The notes under the pieces: model-generated
The model's database searches: none
The model's input: the letters and a program-made list of their open reading frames with translations, nothing else
Told to the model about the DNA's origin: nothing
NCBI GenBank assembly: GCA_963778895.1
Contig: CAVZVZ010000007.1
Span: 144,838-208,837, forward strand
Source: CAVZVZ01 sp963778895
Lineage (GTDB): Bacteria; Actinomycetota; Acidimicrobiia; Acidimicrobiales; Acidimicrobilacustridaceae
Direction: 5' to 3'
Length of the DNA stretch: 64,000 nucleotides
In this document: positions 34,137-44,162 of the stretch, piece after piece
Position numbering within the stretch: the first letter of the stretch is position 1
Layout: each line of letters begins with the position of its first letter
Position numbers and translations under genes: made by a program

Positions 34137-35693
34137 AGGTGCTTCGGCTTTCGGAAGCGGAGCCAGAGGAAGGCTCCGACCAGGGCGAGCAGGGGATAGG
34201 TCACGAGGTTCGCCACCCGAGAGCTCTGGAGCTGATTCGGGTCGCTACCGGCGGCGAGCATGGGCAGGAGACAGAGGACGACGAGCACCGGTGGCAAGAC
34301 CAGACGCACGAGCAACAACACGCCCATGAGGTCGGGTCCGAGGGCGATCAAGCCCGCAGTGTCGGGTGCGCCTTGTGCGGTACCCACGGCGGCCGCGAAC
34401 GCGGCGCCGGCGGCCGCGGGCAGCACCATCACGGGCAGCAGCGCCACGACGACGTGGGCCGGTACCAACAGCAGCGCGGCCGCGCCCGCAACGCCGCCCA
34501 CGAGCACCATCACCACGAACGTGACGGGTATGTGCTGCAACAACAGGTGGCCCGGCTCCATCGGGTAGCTCTCCCACCGGGTCGGGTGGTCGACTTCTTG
34601 CGCGACCGCTTCGGCGGCGTCGAAGCCGGCGATGTAGAGCGCGAGGGCGGCGACGACGATCATCGGGGTGACGCCCCGCCACACGGTGCCCAACGCCAAC
34701 CCGGCGCCCGCACCCAGCAAGACGATGCGCGCGATCCGAACGGCCGGGAAACGCAGGACGCTCTGCAGCCCACGTTTCCATGGTGCGGGCAGCAACCGAC
34801 CCGAACGGCGCATCCGGATCCAAGGTCGCGAGCGCGGCGACTCCTGGGAGAGCTGTCGACGGAGCAGCACGACGGTGCGCACGTCCTGCAACGTCACGGC
34901 GAACCGCAATTGCGATACCAGCCCGGCGCGGCGCAACGCGGCCTCGACCGACATGCCACCGAGGATGAAGTAGCCCGCGACGACGAGCAGTAGGGCGAAA
35001 GACGATCCCGATGATGTCGATCGCTCGGAAGTGGATCGGCCAGAACGCGATCTGCGCGATCAACGTCGCGGGTGAAGTGGTGGTCTTGAAGAAGATGTCG
35101 ATGCCGGACCAGATCAGGATCACGGCCGCCACGACGTTGGCCATCAACCAACCGACGCGTCGTCCCGAGATGATCATCGCGAGTCCCGCGCTGGCCACGG
35201 CCGCGAGGGCGAAGGCGGCCGCCCCGCAGATCAGCGCGGCCGGGATGTTCACCGGCAAGCGACGGGCTGCGACCTCGCCGACGATGCCGCCGGCGATGAG
35301 GCCCGCGAAGGCCAGGAAGCGGAGCTGCTTGATGGCCGGGCTGTGCAGGGTGGTGCCCCGGTCGATCGGCGCCTGGAGCTCGTGGGCGACGACTGGGGCT
35401 TCGAGCACCAGGGGGCCGCCGCGACCACCGGAGCGGCACCCGATGGCCAGACCCACGGCGAAGGCGAGGCCCAGCCAACCTGGCGCCCAGGTGGCGAAAT
35501 CAACGGCCTCGGCGCTGGTCAAGCGGTTGTCCGGCAAACGACCGGAGGCCAGCACCAAGAAGATCCCGGAAAAGAGCGCGGCCAGGTACACCCGGTAGAG
35601 CGCGTCGACCCAATGCACGTCCGCCAGCCGATTGTGCCGGCGGGCCCGGCGCAGGTCGTGAAGCGCTTCGACGCCTTCGAGGGTCGCGGTCAC
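34133..35693 (-). CDS. ABC transporter permease, multi-span (one frame break)
   Basis: About 520 aa with roughly ten or more membrane helices in two sets: about 45-65, 80-105, 160-255 in the first half; about 330-380, 415-460, 500-518 in the second. A central cytoplasmic segment rich in Arg separates them. An extra A in an AAA run (34998-35000, plus strand) breaks the frame; correction restores ALLLVAGYFILGG across the junction. GTG at 35693 is an inferred start. It is first gene of the permease-ATPase-C69 operon, divergent from the mannosyltransferase. Confidence 0.78.
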
Positions 35694-35833
35694 GGCCGGG
35701 CAATCTACCGGCGGCTGCGCGGTACGAGGAATCGGGCGGTGACCCGCTGGCGGCCTGGTGATTGCTGCGGACGAAAGCCCACCAGTACGGTGTCGACGCC
35801 GGCTTCGGGGGAGGCCCGATCTTCGGAGGGCAT

Positions 35834-37198
35834 GTGAGCAGCATTGTCGTCCGCGAGCGTGAGCGGGTAGCCGCGCCGCTCGCTCGACCTGAGGCGAAGC
35901 GGTGGTGGGTCCCCGTGCTCGCGTTCGTCGCCATCGCCGTGGTCCTGTGGGTCGCCGCGGGGCTGGCGGCAACCCATCTCGGCCGCACCGAGCAGTACTC
36001 GCCGGCACCCGCGCACTTCATCGGTGGCCCGCTCTTCGAGCCGTGGGCCCGGTGGGACGCGTCGTGGTACCGCACGATCGTCGAGCAGGGCTACGTCTAC
36101 TACCCGGGTGTGCAGTCGTCGGTCGCGTTCTGGCCGTCCTATCCGATGGCGATCCGGCTCTTCGAAGGCATCTCGCCGAGTCCGTTCGTGACGGGCACTC
36201 TGCTCACGCTGACATCCGGACTGGCGTGTGCGGTGCTGTTCTACACGTGGTGCATGGCCCGCATGTCCCGACGGGCCGCGACCACGTCGCTGTTGTTGCT
36301 CCTGTTGTTCCCGTTCGCGTGGTACCTCTACGGCGCGGTGTATGCCGACGCCTTCTGTCTGGCGGCGATCCTGGCGGCGTTCCTCGCTCTGGAGCGGGAC
36401 CGGTTGTGGCTTGCCGGGTTGTTCGGCTTCGTCGCGTCGGCGTCGCGACCCATCGGGCTCATCTTCGCCGTCGCCCTCGTGCTGTTGTTGATCGAGCGTC
36501 GCAACTCGGCGCGCATCGCGCAGCTCACACCCGTCGGCACGGATGGTCTCGCGATCGATGGGCTCGTGAGCCGCACCGGCCCCGACGGCGCCAGCCTCCC
36601 GCCGCCTCCGTTCGGTGTGCGCTTCGCCGGCCGCGTCGCCGACGGTGCTCGTCGGTTCGGGCGCGCTGCCGCGGCGCACCTCTCGCCGCGCAACCTCACC
36701 TGGGCCGACAGTCCGATCCTCCTCGCGTTCGGCGGTTTCGTCGCGTGGTGCGGCTACCTCTGGGTCAAGTTCGGCGATCCGTTCCTGTGGGAGCACATCC
36801 AGTCGGTGCCCGGATGGGACCAAGGGTCGGGCCCGACCACCTGGTTCAAGGTCTTCCTCCTCGACCAGCTCAGCCACGATGCCTCGTCGCCGTTCACCTG
36901 GTCGAAGCTCGCACAGGGGCTCTTCGCCATCGGCCTGTTGCTGACGGTGCCGCGCATCGCCCGGCGGTTCGGTTGGGCCTACGCCGCGTTCACCGCCGGC
37001 GTGCTGTTGCTCCCGATCGTGGGCACCAAGGACTTCATGGGCACGGGCCGCTATCTGCTCGTCGCATTCCCCGTCTTCGCCCTGGGGGGCGAATGGCTCG
37101 CCGACCGCCGTCGCCTGCGCGTGGCGCTCCTGGTGTCGTCGGGATTGCTGTTGCTCTTCCTCACCACGTTGTTCGCCCGGGGCCACTACTTGGCATGA
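35834..37198 (+). CDS. GPI-mannosyltransferase-like (PIG-V type) polytopic glycosyltransferase
   Basis: 454 aa with about nine membrane helices. The first extracytoplasmic loop has WARWDASWYRTIVEQGY, the GT-C signature in which the Asp is catalytic. Later parts resemble the DPM-type mannosyltransferase family (PF04188). Likely transfers mannose from polyprenyl-phosphate-mannose to lipids or wall glycans outside the membrane. GTG at 35834 is chosen; a TTG at 35762 gives 24 more residues. It ends in an ATGA overlap with the SDR gene. Confidence 0.75.
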   Translation: MSSIVVRERERVAAPLARPEAKRWWVPVLAFVAIAVVLWVAAGLAATHLGRTEQYSPAPAHFIGGPLFEPWARWDASWYRTIVEQGYVYYPGVQSSVAFWPSYPMAIRLFEGISPSPFVTGTLLTLTSGLACAVLFYTWCMARMSRRAATTSLLLLLLFPFAWYLYGAVYADAFCLAAILAAFLALERDRLWLAGLFGFVASASRPIGLIFAVALVLLLIERRNSARIAQLTPVGTDGLAIDGLVSRTGPDGASLPPPPFGVRFAGRVADGARRFGRAAAAHLSPRNLTWADSPILLAFGGFVAWCGYLWVKFGDPFLWEHIQSVPGWDQGSGPTTWFKVFLLDQLSHDASSPFTWSKLAQGLFAIGLLLTVPRIARRFGWAYAAFTAGVLLLPIVGTKDFMGTGRYLLVAFPVFALGGEWLADRRRLRVALLVSSGLLLLFLTTLFARGHYLA

Positions 37199-37968
37199 GT
37201 GCACCACTCGACGGACGCGTCGCCCTTGTGACCGGCGGCGGCCGCGGGATCGGTCGCGCCATCGCGTTGGCGCTGGCGGCCGACGGCGCTGACGTGGCGG
37301 TCAACTATCGGCGCGACGCGGAGGCGGCCGCGCAGACGGTTGCCGAGATCGAAGCGATGGGCCGCCGAGCACGGCCGTACGTCGCGTCCATCGACTCGGC
37401 TGACGCCGATCGCGCCATGGTCGAAGCCGCGGTGAACGACTTCGGCTTCGTCGACATCCTCGTGAACAATGCCGGTATCGCGAGTCGCGGCAAGAGCGTG
37501 TTGCGCACCGAACCGGACGAGCTCGAGAACGTGATCCGTACCCACGCGTTCGGTCCGCATCATCTGAGTCAGGCCGTGTTGCCGTCGATGCGCGAGCGCG
37601 AGCGCGGCGACATCGTGATGATCTCGTCGACGGTCACGTTGAACATGCCATCGGGTGGAGCGCCTTACAACATGGGCAAGGCCGCGTTGGAGGCGTTGGC
37701 GCTCACGTTGGCGAAAGAAGAGCTCCGCCACAACGTGCGGGTGAACATCGTCGCTCCCGGGCTGGTCGACACGATCATGGGCGAGAAGCTGATGAAGGCA
37801 GCCGCGGGCATCGACGACCTGAGGACGCTCGACGAAGCCATGCCGTTTCGTCACGTCTGCAGCCCGGACGACGTCGCCAACGTGGTGCGTTGGCTCGTTG
37901 GTACCGGCAACACCTACGTCACCGGTCAGAAGATCAACGTCGACGGCATGGCCACTTTTCTGCGCTGA
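37195..37968 (+). CDS. short-chain dehydrogenase/reductase (FabG-like)
   Basis: 257 aa classical SDR. Cofactor motif TGGGRGIG (residues about 14-21), NNAG (about 90), catalytic Ser in ISSTVT and YNMGK with Tyr/Lys (about 158). An Arg pair after the second strand (NYRRD) suggests NADP(H). The last residues GQKINVDGMATF are typical of FabG homologues. Coupled to the mannosyltransferase by ATGA overlap. Substrate unknown. Confidence 0.92.
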   Translation: MSAPLDGRVALVTGGGRGIGRAIALALAADGADVAVNYRRDAEAAAQTVAEIEAMGRRARPYVASIDSADADRAMVEAAVNDFGFVDILVNNAGIASRGKSVLRTEPDELENVIRTHAFGPHHLSQAVLPSMRERERGDIVMISSTVTLNMPSGGAPYNMGKAALEALALTLAKEELRHNVRVNIVAPGLVDTIMGEKLMKAAAGIDDLRTLDEAMPFRHVCSPDDVANVVRWLVGTGNTYVTGQKINVDGMATFLR

Positions 37969-38012
37969 GGGCAGAACCGGCGCATCCCGACCGCTTGCGC
38001 GAGTGGCCCGAG

Positions 38013-38018
38013 TAGCCT
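38013..38018 (+). promoter_or_regulatory. -10 hexamer of the NfuA-like gene
   Basis: TAGCCT ends 9 nt before the ATG at 38028; the short spacing fits a leaderless transcript. Confidence 0.4.
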
Positions 38019-38027
38019 TGAGAGGCC

Positions 38028-38672
38028 ATGTCGACCGAAGGTGAGATCACCCTGGCCAGTGCCGAGGCCCCGAGCATCGTTCTCGAGGTCACCGAGGCCG
38101 CCCGTGGGGCGGTCATCGGCATCCGCGACCAGGAGGACGACGCCGACACCTTGGCTCTGCGGGTCGAGGTCACCGGCATCAACGGGGCCGAGTACGCCTA
38201 CGACCTCGGTTTCGAGCCGATCGACGAGGCGCCCGAGGGCGACCACATCTCCGAGCAGGACGGGCTCACGGTCGTGATCCCCGCCGACAGCGTCACCAAA
38301 CTGCGGGGCGCCGTGCTCGACATCCCGCTGAACGCGGGTCAGGCGGGTCTCGTCATCCGCAACCCGAATCGACCGAACCCGCTGGCCGGCGTCGAGCTCG
38401 AGCTCACCGGCGACATGGCGGAGAAGGTCCAGCAGTTGCTGGCCGAGGCCATCAACCCGTCGCTCGCCTCACACGGCGGCTACACGAGCCTCGTCGGGGT
38501 CGAGGGCACCAAGGTGTTCCTGACCATGGGCGGTGGGTGCCAAGGGTGCGCGATGAGCGCCGCAACCCTCCGTGAAGGAATCCAGGTCGCGATCAAAGAG
38601 GCGATTCCCGAGGTCACCGACGTCATCGACGTCACCGACCACGACGCCGGCGAGAACCCCTTCTACGAGTAG
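38028..38672 (+). CDS. nfuA: NfuA-type Fe-S carrier (HesB-like domain + NifU C-terminal domain)
   Basis: 214 aa. The N-terminal A-type-carrier-like half (about 15-115) lacks the Cys ligands, as in NfuA. The C-terminal NifU domain (about 130-205) has the [4Fe-4S] motif GGCQGCAMS (CxxC). The architecture matches NfuA, which delivers clusters to apo-enzymes and maintains them under oxidative stress; likely clients here include the radical-SAM QueE and MoaA. Stand-alone gene just upstream of vapBC. Unbroken. Confidence 0.9.
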   Translation: MSTEGEITLASAEAPSIVLEVTEAARGAVIGIRDQEDDADTLALRVEVTGINGAEYAYDLGFEPIDEAPEGDHISEQDGLTVVIPADSVTKLRGAVLDIPLNAGQAGLVIRNPNRPNPLAGVELELTGDMAEKVQQLLAEAINPSLASHGGYTSLVGVEGTKVFLTMGGGCQGCAMSAATLREGIQVAIKEAIPEVTDVIDVTDHDAGENPFYE

Positions 38673-38673
38673 C

Positions 38674-38701
38674 CATCATGATGGCACCGGCTGTTATCAT
38701 G
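38674..38701. promoter_or_regulatory. probable VapB operator and -10 of the vapBC promoter
   Basis: CATCATGATG (38674-38683) is a perfect palindrome. Its ATCATG half recurs at 38696-38701, 21 bp (two helical turns) away. TATCAT (38695-38700) fits a -10 hexamer 6 nt before the vapB GTG. Autoregulation by the VapB/VapC complex is inferred. Confidence 0.5.
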
Positions 38702-38706
38702 CTGGC

Positions 38707-38946
38707 GTGATCCGCACCCAGATCTCGATGACAGAGGATCAAGCCGAAGCCTTACGGCGTCTCGCCACGGCGCGTCGGGTCTCACAAGCCGCCCTGCTCC
38801 GTGAGGCAATAGATGCCCTGGTGGCGGATGATGATCGGGTCCATCGCGCTCGGCGGGCTCGCGCCGTCGTGGGCCGCCATCGCTCCGGTCAGTCCGACAC
38901 GAGCGAGCGCCACGACGAGGTGCTGGCCGAGATCTTTCTTCAGTGA
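38707..38946 (+). CDS. vapB: ribbon-helix-helix antitoxin, VapB-like
   Basis: 79 aa. Begins with the RHH beta strand and helices (IRTQISMTEDQAEALRRLA, then VSQAALLREAIDALV), typical of CopG/Arc-type antitoxins. The C-terminal 35 residues are basic then acidic and would wrap the toxin. Start GTG at 38707, leaderless-type. Its stop overlaps the vapC start (GTGA). Confidence 0.88.
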   Translation: MIRTQISMTEDQAEALRRLATARRVSQAALLREAIDALVADDDRVHRARRARAVVGRHRSGQSDTSERHDEVLAEIFLQ

Positions 38947-39389
38947 CCTCGGTCGGCGTTCAGGCCCGACGTTCACGCGAATCGGTTTTCGTCGACACAT
39001 CGGCGCTGTTCGCCGTGTTCGACGCCGATGATCATCATCATGCGGAGGCCGCCGAGCTGTGGGGCCGATTGTGTGGAGCGATCGAAGCCGGCGAGGTCGA
39101 CGCCGTTACTCACAGCTCCGTGGTGCTCGAGACCTCCGCGTTGGTGCAGAGCCGGATCGGGATGCGTGCGGTACGTGATCTGTACGACGTCGTACTTCCG
39201 GCGATGAGCGTTCGTTGGGTGGACGAGTGGTTGCACGCTCGAGCGGTTACGGCACTGCTCGCCGCGGATCGCCGGAAGGTCAGCTTGGTCGACTGGACGT
39301 CCTTCGAACTGATGCGCTCCGAGGGAATCGACCAGGCGTTCGCGTTCGACGACGATTTCGTCGCCCAGGGCTTCGCGTCCTACAGCTGA
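38943..39389 (+). CDS. vapC: PIN-domain toxin, VapC-like
   Basis: 148 aa PIN ribonuclease. Metal ligands visible are the first Asp in VFVDTSALFAVFD, a Glu in SSVVLETSALVQ, Asp in VSLVDWTSFELM and Asp in FAFDDDF. VapC toxins cleave specific tRNA or rRNA sites and are neutralised by VapB. Translation is coupled to vapB. The 3' end overlaps the convergent dxs 3' end by 10 bp. Unbroken. Confidence 0.92.
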   Translation: MTSVGVQARRSRESVFVDTSALFAVFDADDHHHAEAAELWGRLCGAIEAGEVDAVTHSSVVLETSALVQSRIGMRAVRDLYDVVLPAMSVRWVDEWLHARAVTALLAADRRKVSLVDWTSFELMRSEGIDQAFAFDDDFVAQGFASYS

Positions 39390-41239
39390 GCTATCGATCG
39401 GGTCAACGCGCGAGCGGACGCCGCGATCCCGGTCGCGTCGAGACCGAGTTCAGCCAAGATGGCGTCCGGCTTGCCGTGGGGGATGTAGGCGACGGGCGTG
39501 CCGAGCACGCGCACTCGCGGTGCCGTCGGTCGTCCGAGCGTCAGCTCCGCGATGCGGTCGCTGATGGCGGCACCGACACCGCCCTCGCGCAGCCCGTCCT
39601 CCGCGGTGATCACGAAACGGTGGTCGGCGGCGTCGGCGAGCATGTCCGGGTCGAGCGGTTTGACGACACGGGCATCCCACACGGTCACCGACACGCCCTC
39701 GTCTTCGAGCTGGGCCGCTGCAACCTCGGCTGCTTCGACGAGCTTGCCCACGGCGATGATGCACAGGTCGCGACCCGAGCGCGTCTTGCGGCCGCGGAGA
39801 CCATGACCTACTTCGTCCGGACCGACCTGGCGCGCCATGGTCTTGGGCCAGCGGATGGCTACCGGTCCCGACGTCAGTTCGAGCGCGTCGTGGAACATGA
39901 CCTGTAGGTCCTGATACGACGACGGGCGCCAACACCACCATGTCCGGCACCTTGGTGAACAGCACCATGTCGAGCACACCGTGGTGCGATGGCGCCGTCG
40001 TCACCGGTGACACCAGCTCGGTCGACGCAGAAGATCACCGGCAGACCGATGCAGGCCGACATCGAGGTTGATCTGGTCGAAGGCGCGGGAGAAGAACGTC
40101 GAGTACACCGCGACCACCGGACGCAGACCGCCCATGGCCATGCCCGCGGCCGAGGTGACGGCGTGCTGCTCGGCGATGCCGACGTCGAAGCAGCGATCGG
40201 GATAGCGGTCGCTGAAAGGCAGCAGCCCCGTGGAGTCGGGCATCGCCGCGGTGATGGCCACGATCTCCGGGTGCTCCTCGGCCTCCTTCAACAACACCTC
40301 GGTGAAGGCGGCGGTGTAGCTGCCGGGCTTGGCCAATGGGCCCATGTCGTGCAGCCGCTTGATCGGATCGTTCTCGGCCGGCGCGTAGCCCCGGCCCTTT
40401 TGCGTGAGCACGTGCACGACCTGTGGCCCACCGATCTCCGACGCGTTGCGGAAGGCTTCCTCGAGCCCGGCGATGTCGTGGCCGTCGAAGGGGCCGGCGT
40501 AGCGAACGCCGAGCGTCTCGAAGAACTCGTGCGGCTCCCACATCTCGCGGATGGCGGCTTTGGTGGCTTCGAGGGCGCGCTCGAGGCGATCGCCGACCAC
40601 CGGCATCTCGCCGACCATGCGCTCGATGCGCGCTTGACGGCGCATGTACACCGGGTTGTTCCGGATCTTCACGAGGCTCTCGCCCAGGCGTGAGATGGTC
40701 GGTGCGTACGAGCGGCCGTTGTCGTTCAACACGATGATGCAGTCGCGGCCCGAGTGCCCGAGGTTGTTCAGTCCCTCGAACGCCATACCGCCGGTCATCG
40801 AGCCGTCGCCGATGACCGCGATCACTCGTCGGTGCTCGCCGAGGTCCGAGTGCTGCGCGGTCGACAACCCGTGCGCGTAGCTGAGGATCGTCGAGGCGTG
40901 GCTGTTCTCGATCCAGTCGTGGTCGGACTCGGCTCGACTCGGGTATCCGGACAGGCCGCCGGCCTCGCGCAACGTGTCGAAGTCTTCGCTGCGGCCGGTG
41001 ACGATCTTGTGCACGTAAGCCTGGTGCCCGGTGTCCCACAACATGATGTCGCGGGGCGAGTCGAACACCCGGTGGAGGGCGAGGGTGAGCTCGACCACAC
41101 CCAGATTGGAACCGAGGTGCCCGCTGGCGCGAATGGCCGACTCGACGATCAGGTCACGGATCTCGGCGGCGAGGACCTCGAGCTGTGCGTAGTCGAGGGC
41201 CTTGACGTCGGCAGGGGAGTGGATGGTCTCGATGAGCAT
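39380..41239 (-). CDS. dxs: 1-deoxy-D-xylulose-5-phosphate synthase (about three clustered frame breaks)
   Basis: A ThDP enzyme of the MEP isoprenoid pathway, condensing pyruvate and glyceraldehyde-3-phosphate. About 620 aa, the normal length. Motifs: SGHLGSNLGVVELT (about 32), the GDG...N ThDP motif (VIGDGSMTGGMAFEGLNNLG), the YAGPFDGHD segment, the DVGIAEQHAVT catalytic Glu block, and VIFCVDRAGVTG. The C-terminal transketolase domain is complete once frame breaks at about 40065, 39998 and 39935 are corrected. The reading frame runs without a stop from the preceding membrane-protein gene; see findings. Confidence 0.9.
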
Positions 41240-41295
41240 TCGCCGCTCACGGTACCCCTCCGACCACCCCGGTTCGACGCAGGTCGTGCGGTTGT

Positions 41296-42367
41296 TCAGA
41301 TGGTGGCTCGGTCTGCGCCGTCCGCCGACCGCGAACGCGGGTGCGCCGAGCAGGCTCGCCACCAGATTCAGCAGGTAGAGCAGCAGACCGAGGGCCACGG
41401 CCTGTTCGGCCGGAACGCCCAAGGGCGTGAGGAAGATCACGAAGGCGCCTTCTCGAACGCCGAGGCCCGAAATGCCGATCGGGAGCACCTGGGCGATGAG
41501 CACGGCGGGGAAGAACGCGAGCAGCGGGGTCAGCCCCAGATCGGTGAGCCCGACCACCTCGGCGGCCATCAGCGCCGCCACGCAGAGCACGAACTGGTAG
41601 AGCAGGCCGGCGCCGATCACGCTGGCCGCCGCACGCGGGCGGTGACGCAACTTCTCCACCCCGACGTGGACAGCGCCGATGAAGCGGGTCCAGCCTCCCT
41701 TCGCGCTGAAGCGACCGCCGAGGCTCGGGTGGTCGGCGGCGACGAGCACGAGCACCAGGCTCGCCAGCGTGACGACGGCGATGGCGACGGCCAGCGTCGT
41801 GGCTCGACCGAGCTCGCGTAGCTCCGGGTTGATCATGAGACCGAAGAAGGTGATGAGGGGGAGCACGAGCCAGCCGGTGAGGCGTTCGAGCACGACCGAA
41901 GCGAACGTGTCGGGAGTGTCGCCGTTCTCGGCCGAGAGACGGCTGACCCGCAGGACGTCACCGCCGATCGTGGTCGGAAGCACGTTCGACACGAACTGCC
42001 CGGCGAAGTAGAGCGGTACGAGCTTGCGCAGTCGACCGCGCAAGCCCATCGCGTGCAGAACCTGCTGCCAGCGAACGGCGGAGAGCACGATCGAGAACGC
42101 CGTGAGTAGAGCTGCGCCGGCCAACCAGAAGAGCGTTTCGCGCGTCCACACCGGCACGATGCCTTGCCAATCGAAGTCCGGCACTCGTGTGTAGACGATG
42201 GCCAGCATTACGAGACTGACGAGGATGCGCAGAGGGAGCACCCACCGGCGGGGTGGCCGCTTGGCGACCTCCTCGTCGAGATTGCCGTGCTCGGTTGCGT
42301 CGACCAGGTCGGACATGTGCAGAGCGGCAATGTCCTCTATTTCGATGTACTCGGGTGGCTCGGACAC
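41296..42367 (-). CDS. lysylphosphatidylglycerol-synthase-type transmembrane (flippase-like) protein
   Basis: About 360 aa with around eight membrane helices. PF03706 features: VRWQQVLHAMG, LYFAGQFVSNVLPTTIGGDVLR (about 115) and the late GISGLGVREGAF block. The family moves or modifies lipid-linked molecules in the membrane. The 3' end is uncertain: as sequenced, the frame continues into dxs, but a single-base shift would end it at the TGA at 41296-41298. The start is uncertain too (GTG 42367, ATG 42316, or a TTG near 42463 after another shift). It is divergent from the ThDP-enzyme gene. Confidence 0.7.
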
Positions 42368-42542
42368 GGGCGGCCCGGATACGGGGCGCGGCCCGCCGAC
42401 GCGGTGTTCGGTCGACGGTCGTCGTTGTCGGTCGCGCCTGAAGCTGCGTCCACGAGTCCTCCAAGGTCTGCACAAGTCTACGGGTACCCAGCTCCGACGG
42501 GCGGGCCCGCGGGCGGACCGATCGGTGCACTACAACGGGGCG

Positions 42543-44162
42543 ATGGTGAAGGAGTCAGGCCACGGGGGCCAGCTGGCGATGTCGGCGCTGCGCCAGTTCG
42601 GGGTCGACGAGCTGTTCACCTTGTCCGGTGGCCACATCTTTCCCTTCTACGACGCCGCCCTCGATCAGGGTGTCCGCATCGTCGATGTCCGCCACGAGAG
42701 CACGGCCACATTCGCGGCCGAGGGTACGGCCAAGCTCACCCGCCGACCCGGCGTCGCGGTCCTGACCGCGGGGCCGGGTGTGACCAACGGTGTGAGCGCG
42801 GTGACCAGTGCGTGGTTCAACGGATCGCCGCTCGTGGTGCTGGGCGGTCGTGCGCCTCAGGCGCGTTGGGGTGCCGGATCCCTCCAGGAGTTCGATCACG
42901 TGCCCGTCCTGGCGCCCATCACCAAGCGGTCGAGGACGGTGACGGCCGTGAGCGACATCGGTCGCGATGTCGTCGACGCGGTCGCGTTGGCGACGACACC
43001 ACATCGTGGTCCCGTCTTCCTCGACTTCCCGCTCGATGTGGTCTTCGCCGAGGGTGAAGGCGACGTACCCAGCCCGCCGTCCACTCGAGGCGATGCTCCC
43101 GACCCCGACGAGGTGGACCGAGCCGCGTCGTTGCTCGCGACCGCTGAGCGACCGGCGATCATCGCCGGCACCGACGTCTACTGGGACGGCGCATGGGACT
43201 CGTTGCGCAACCTGGTCGAGACCATGCGGGTGCCGACGTTCGCGAACGGCCTGGGTCGCGGCTGCCTGCCCGCCGATCACGAGTTGGCCTTCTCGCGGAC
43301 GCGTGCGTTCCTGAAGACCGACGCCGACGTGGTGATGGTGATAGGAACGCCGCTCGACTTCCGGATCTCGTTCGGTCATTTCGGTGGCGCGCAGATCATC
43401 CACGTCGTCGACAGCCCTGACCAGCGGGCGGGCCACGTGCAGGCCGCGGTATCACCCGCGGGCGACATCGGGTCGATCCTGGATGGCATGGCGGAGTGGT
43501 CGGGCACGCGTCGCGACCACGAACCCTGGATCGACAAGTTGCGGGATTCGGAGAACAGCGCGACCGCGGGTGAGCTCATCGGCTTGCGGGCCGCCAGCAC
43601 GCCGATCAAGCCGACTCGGGTCTACGGCGAGGTGCGACAGGTGCTCGACCGCGACGCGGTCGTGGTGTGCGACGGTGGCGACTTCGTTTCTTACGCCGGC
43701 AAGTACATCGACTCCTACGAGCCGGGTTGCTGGCTCGACCCCGGCCCGTACGGATGCTTGGGCACGGGGCTCGGCTACGCCATGGCGGCGCGGGTCGCCC
43801 GACCCGACAAACAGGTCGTGCTGATGTTGGGCGACGGTGCCGCAGGCTTCTCGTTGATGGACATCGACACCCTCGTTCGTCACCAACTGCCGGTCGTCAT
43901 CGTTTGTGGCAACAACGGCATCTGGGGCCTCGAGAAGCATCCGATGAGGATGTTGTACGGCTACGACGTGGCGGCCGATCTGCAGCCGGGCTGTCGTTAC
44001 GACGACGTCGTGAAGGCGCTCGGTGGCGCGGGTGAGATCGTCACCGAGCCCGGCGAGATCCGAGGCGCGCTCGATCGCGCGCTCGCGGCGAATGTGCCCT
44101 ACCTCGTCAACGTCCTCACCGATCCCGAGGACATGTACCCCCGATCGAGCAATCTCGCCTGA
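42543..44162 (+). CDS. thiamine-diphosphate-dependent acetolactate-synthase-like enzyme
   Basis: 539 aa, all three domains of the ThDP decarboxylase/POX family. The catalytic Glu is in VRHESTATFAAEG (about residue 51), and the metal-ThDP motif is GDGAAGFSLMDIDTLVRH...NN (about 430-460). It is close to IlvB-type and 2-hydroxyacyl-CoA-lyase-like proteins; no ilvN regulatory subunit follows, so it may not be the biosynthetic acetolactate synthase. An FAD-binding loop is not obvious. Unbroken; its 3' end overlaps the convergent thioesterase gene by 47 bp. Confidence 0.83.
   Translation: MVKESGHGGQLAMSALRQFGVDELFTLSGGHIFPFYDAALDQGVRIVDVRHESTATFAAEGTAKLTRRPGVAVLTAGPGVTNGVSAVTSAWFNGSPLVVLGGRAPQARWGAGSLQEFDHVPVLAPITKRSRTVTAVSDIGRDVVDAVALATTPHRGPVFLDFPLDVVFAEGEGDVPSPPSTRGDAPDPDEVDRAASLLATAERPAIIAGTDVYWDGAWDSLRNLVETMRVPTFANGLGRGCLPADHELAFSRTRAFLKTDADVVMVIGTPLDFRISFGHFGGAQIIHVVDSPDQRAGHVQAAVSPAGDIGSILDGMAEWSGTRRDHEPWIDKLRDSENSATAGELIGLRAASTPIKPTRVYGEVRQVLDRDAVVVCDGGDFVSYAGKYIDSYEPGCWLDPGPYGCLGTGLGYAMAARVARPDKQVVLMLGDGAAGFSLMDIDTLVRHQLPVVIVCGNNGIWGLEKHPMRMLYGYDVAADLQPGCRYDDVVKALGGAGEIVTEPGEIRGALDRALAANVPYLVNVLTDPEDMYPRSSNLA

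Noticed and set aside
36000..36500. Polyprenol-phosphate mannose synthase
   Set aside because: The protein is polytopic with the GT-C D-x-WY loop and lacks a GT-A DXD domain, so a PIG-V-like transferase fits better.
35705..37207. 500-aa ORF on the minus strand
   Set aside because: Antisense to the mannosyltransferase gene. Its Arg/Glu/Gln-rich composition is a shadow.
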